Assembly: GCA_016932335.1 (NCBI GenBank)
Contig: JAFGCZ010000006.1
Location: 186,001-250,000, forward strand
Direction: 5' to 3'
Length of the DNA: 64,000 nucleotides
From: Opitutales bacterium
Lineage (GTDB): Bacteria > Verrucomicrobiota > Verrucomicrobiia > Opitutales > Oceanipulchritudinaceae
Part shown: positions 63,960-64,000 of the stretch, piece by piece
Layout: each line of letters starts with the position of its first letter
Position numbering within the stretch: the stretch's first letter is position 1
Notes under the pieces: model-generated
The model's database searches: none
What the model was told of the DNA's origin: nothing
What the model saw: only the letters and a program-made list of their open reading frames with translations
Translations under genes and position numbers: made by a program

Positions 63960-64000
63960 TCCATACGAATTCTAACCCGCTAACGCGAGGATAAGACCAT

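Overview
This 64 kb window is a bacterial chromosome segment. The taxon is not determined; a PVC/Verrucomicrobia-like origin is only a guess from overall gene content. It divides into four blocks. (1) About 1-4.7 kb holds miscellaneous genes: a ketopantoate reductase C-terminus, a 2[4Fe-4S] ferredoxin, an inositol-monophosphatase-family protein, a cNMP-binding protein, a Bax/FlgJ-type glucosaminidase and a zinc-dependent phospholipase C-like protein. (2) A minus-strand signalling cluster (cheR, cheB, PAS histidine kinase, REC/HD-GYP-like regulator; 4.66-9.95 kb) is divergent from a near-complete flagellar basal body/export/motor cluster (10.2-36.6 kb). That cluster reads flgBC-fliEFGHIJ-motE-like-fliK-flgDE-fliLMNOPQR-flhBAF-fliA-motAB, then flgFGAHIJN. 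(3) A TPR-exbB-exbD-TonB-like cluster lies at 37.6-42.3 kb. (4) tRNA-Thr-tuf-tRNA-Trp-secE-nusG-rplKAJL-rpoBC-rpsLG-fusA-rpsJ-rplCDWB-rpsS-rplV-rpsC-rplP-rpmC-rpsQ runs to the edge; the last two bases may begin the next gene, rplN by expected synteny. Main observations: both flagellar operons begin with near-consensus sigma-54 promoters placed so close to the ATG that the mRNAs would be essentially leaderless, and the first also has clustered dyads upstream; a structured rpsJ-rplC leader has mutually exclusive helices and a mini-ORF (MKSLPPAS); paired-RNA elements lie in the rplJ-rplL, rplL-rpoB and rpoC-rpsL gaps; EF-Tu switch I is atypical (KTVTI instead of RGITI); RpoC lacks the canonical second zinc site; the HD-GYP and receiver domains are degenerate; FlhF is divergent with no adjacent FlhG. 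All calls come from reading the sequence and supplied ORFs; no searches or folding programs were run.
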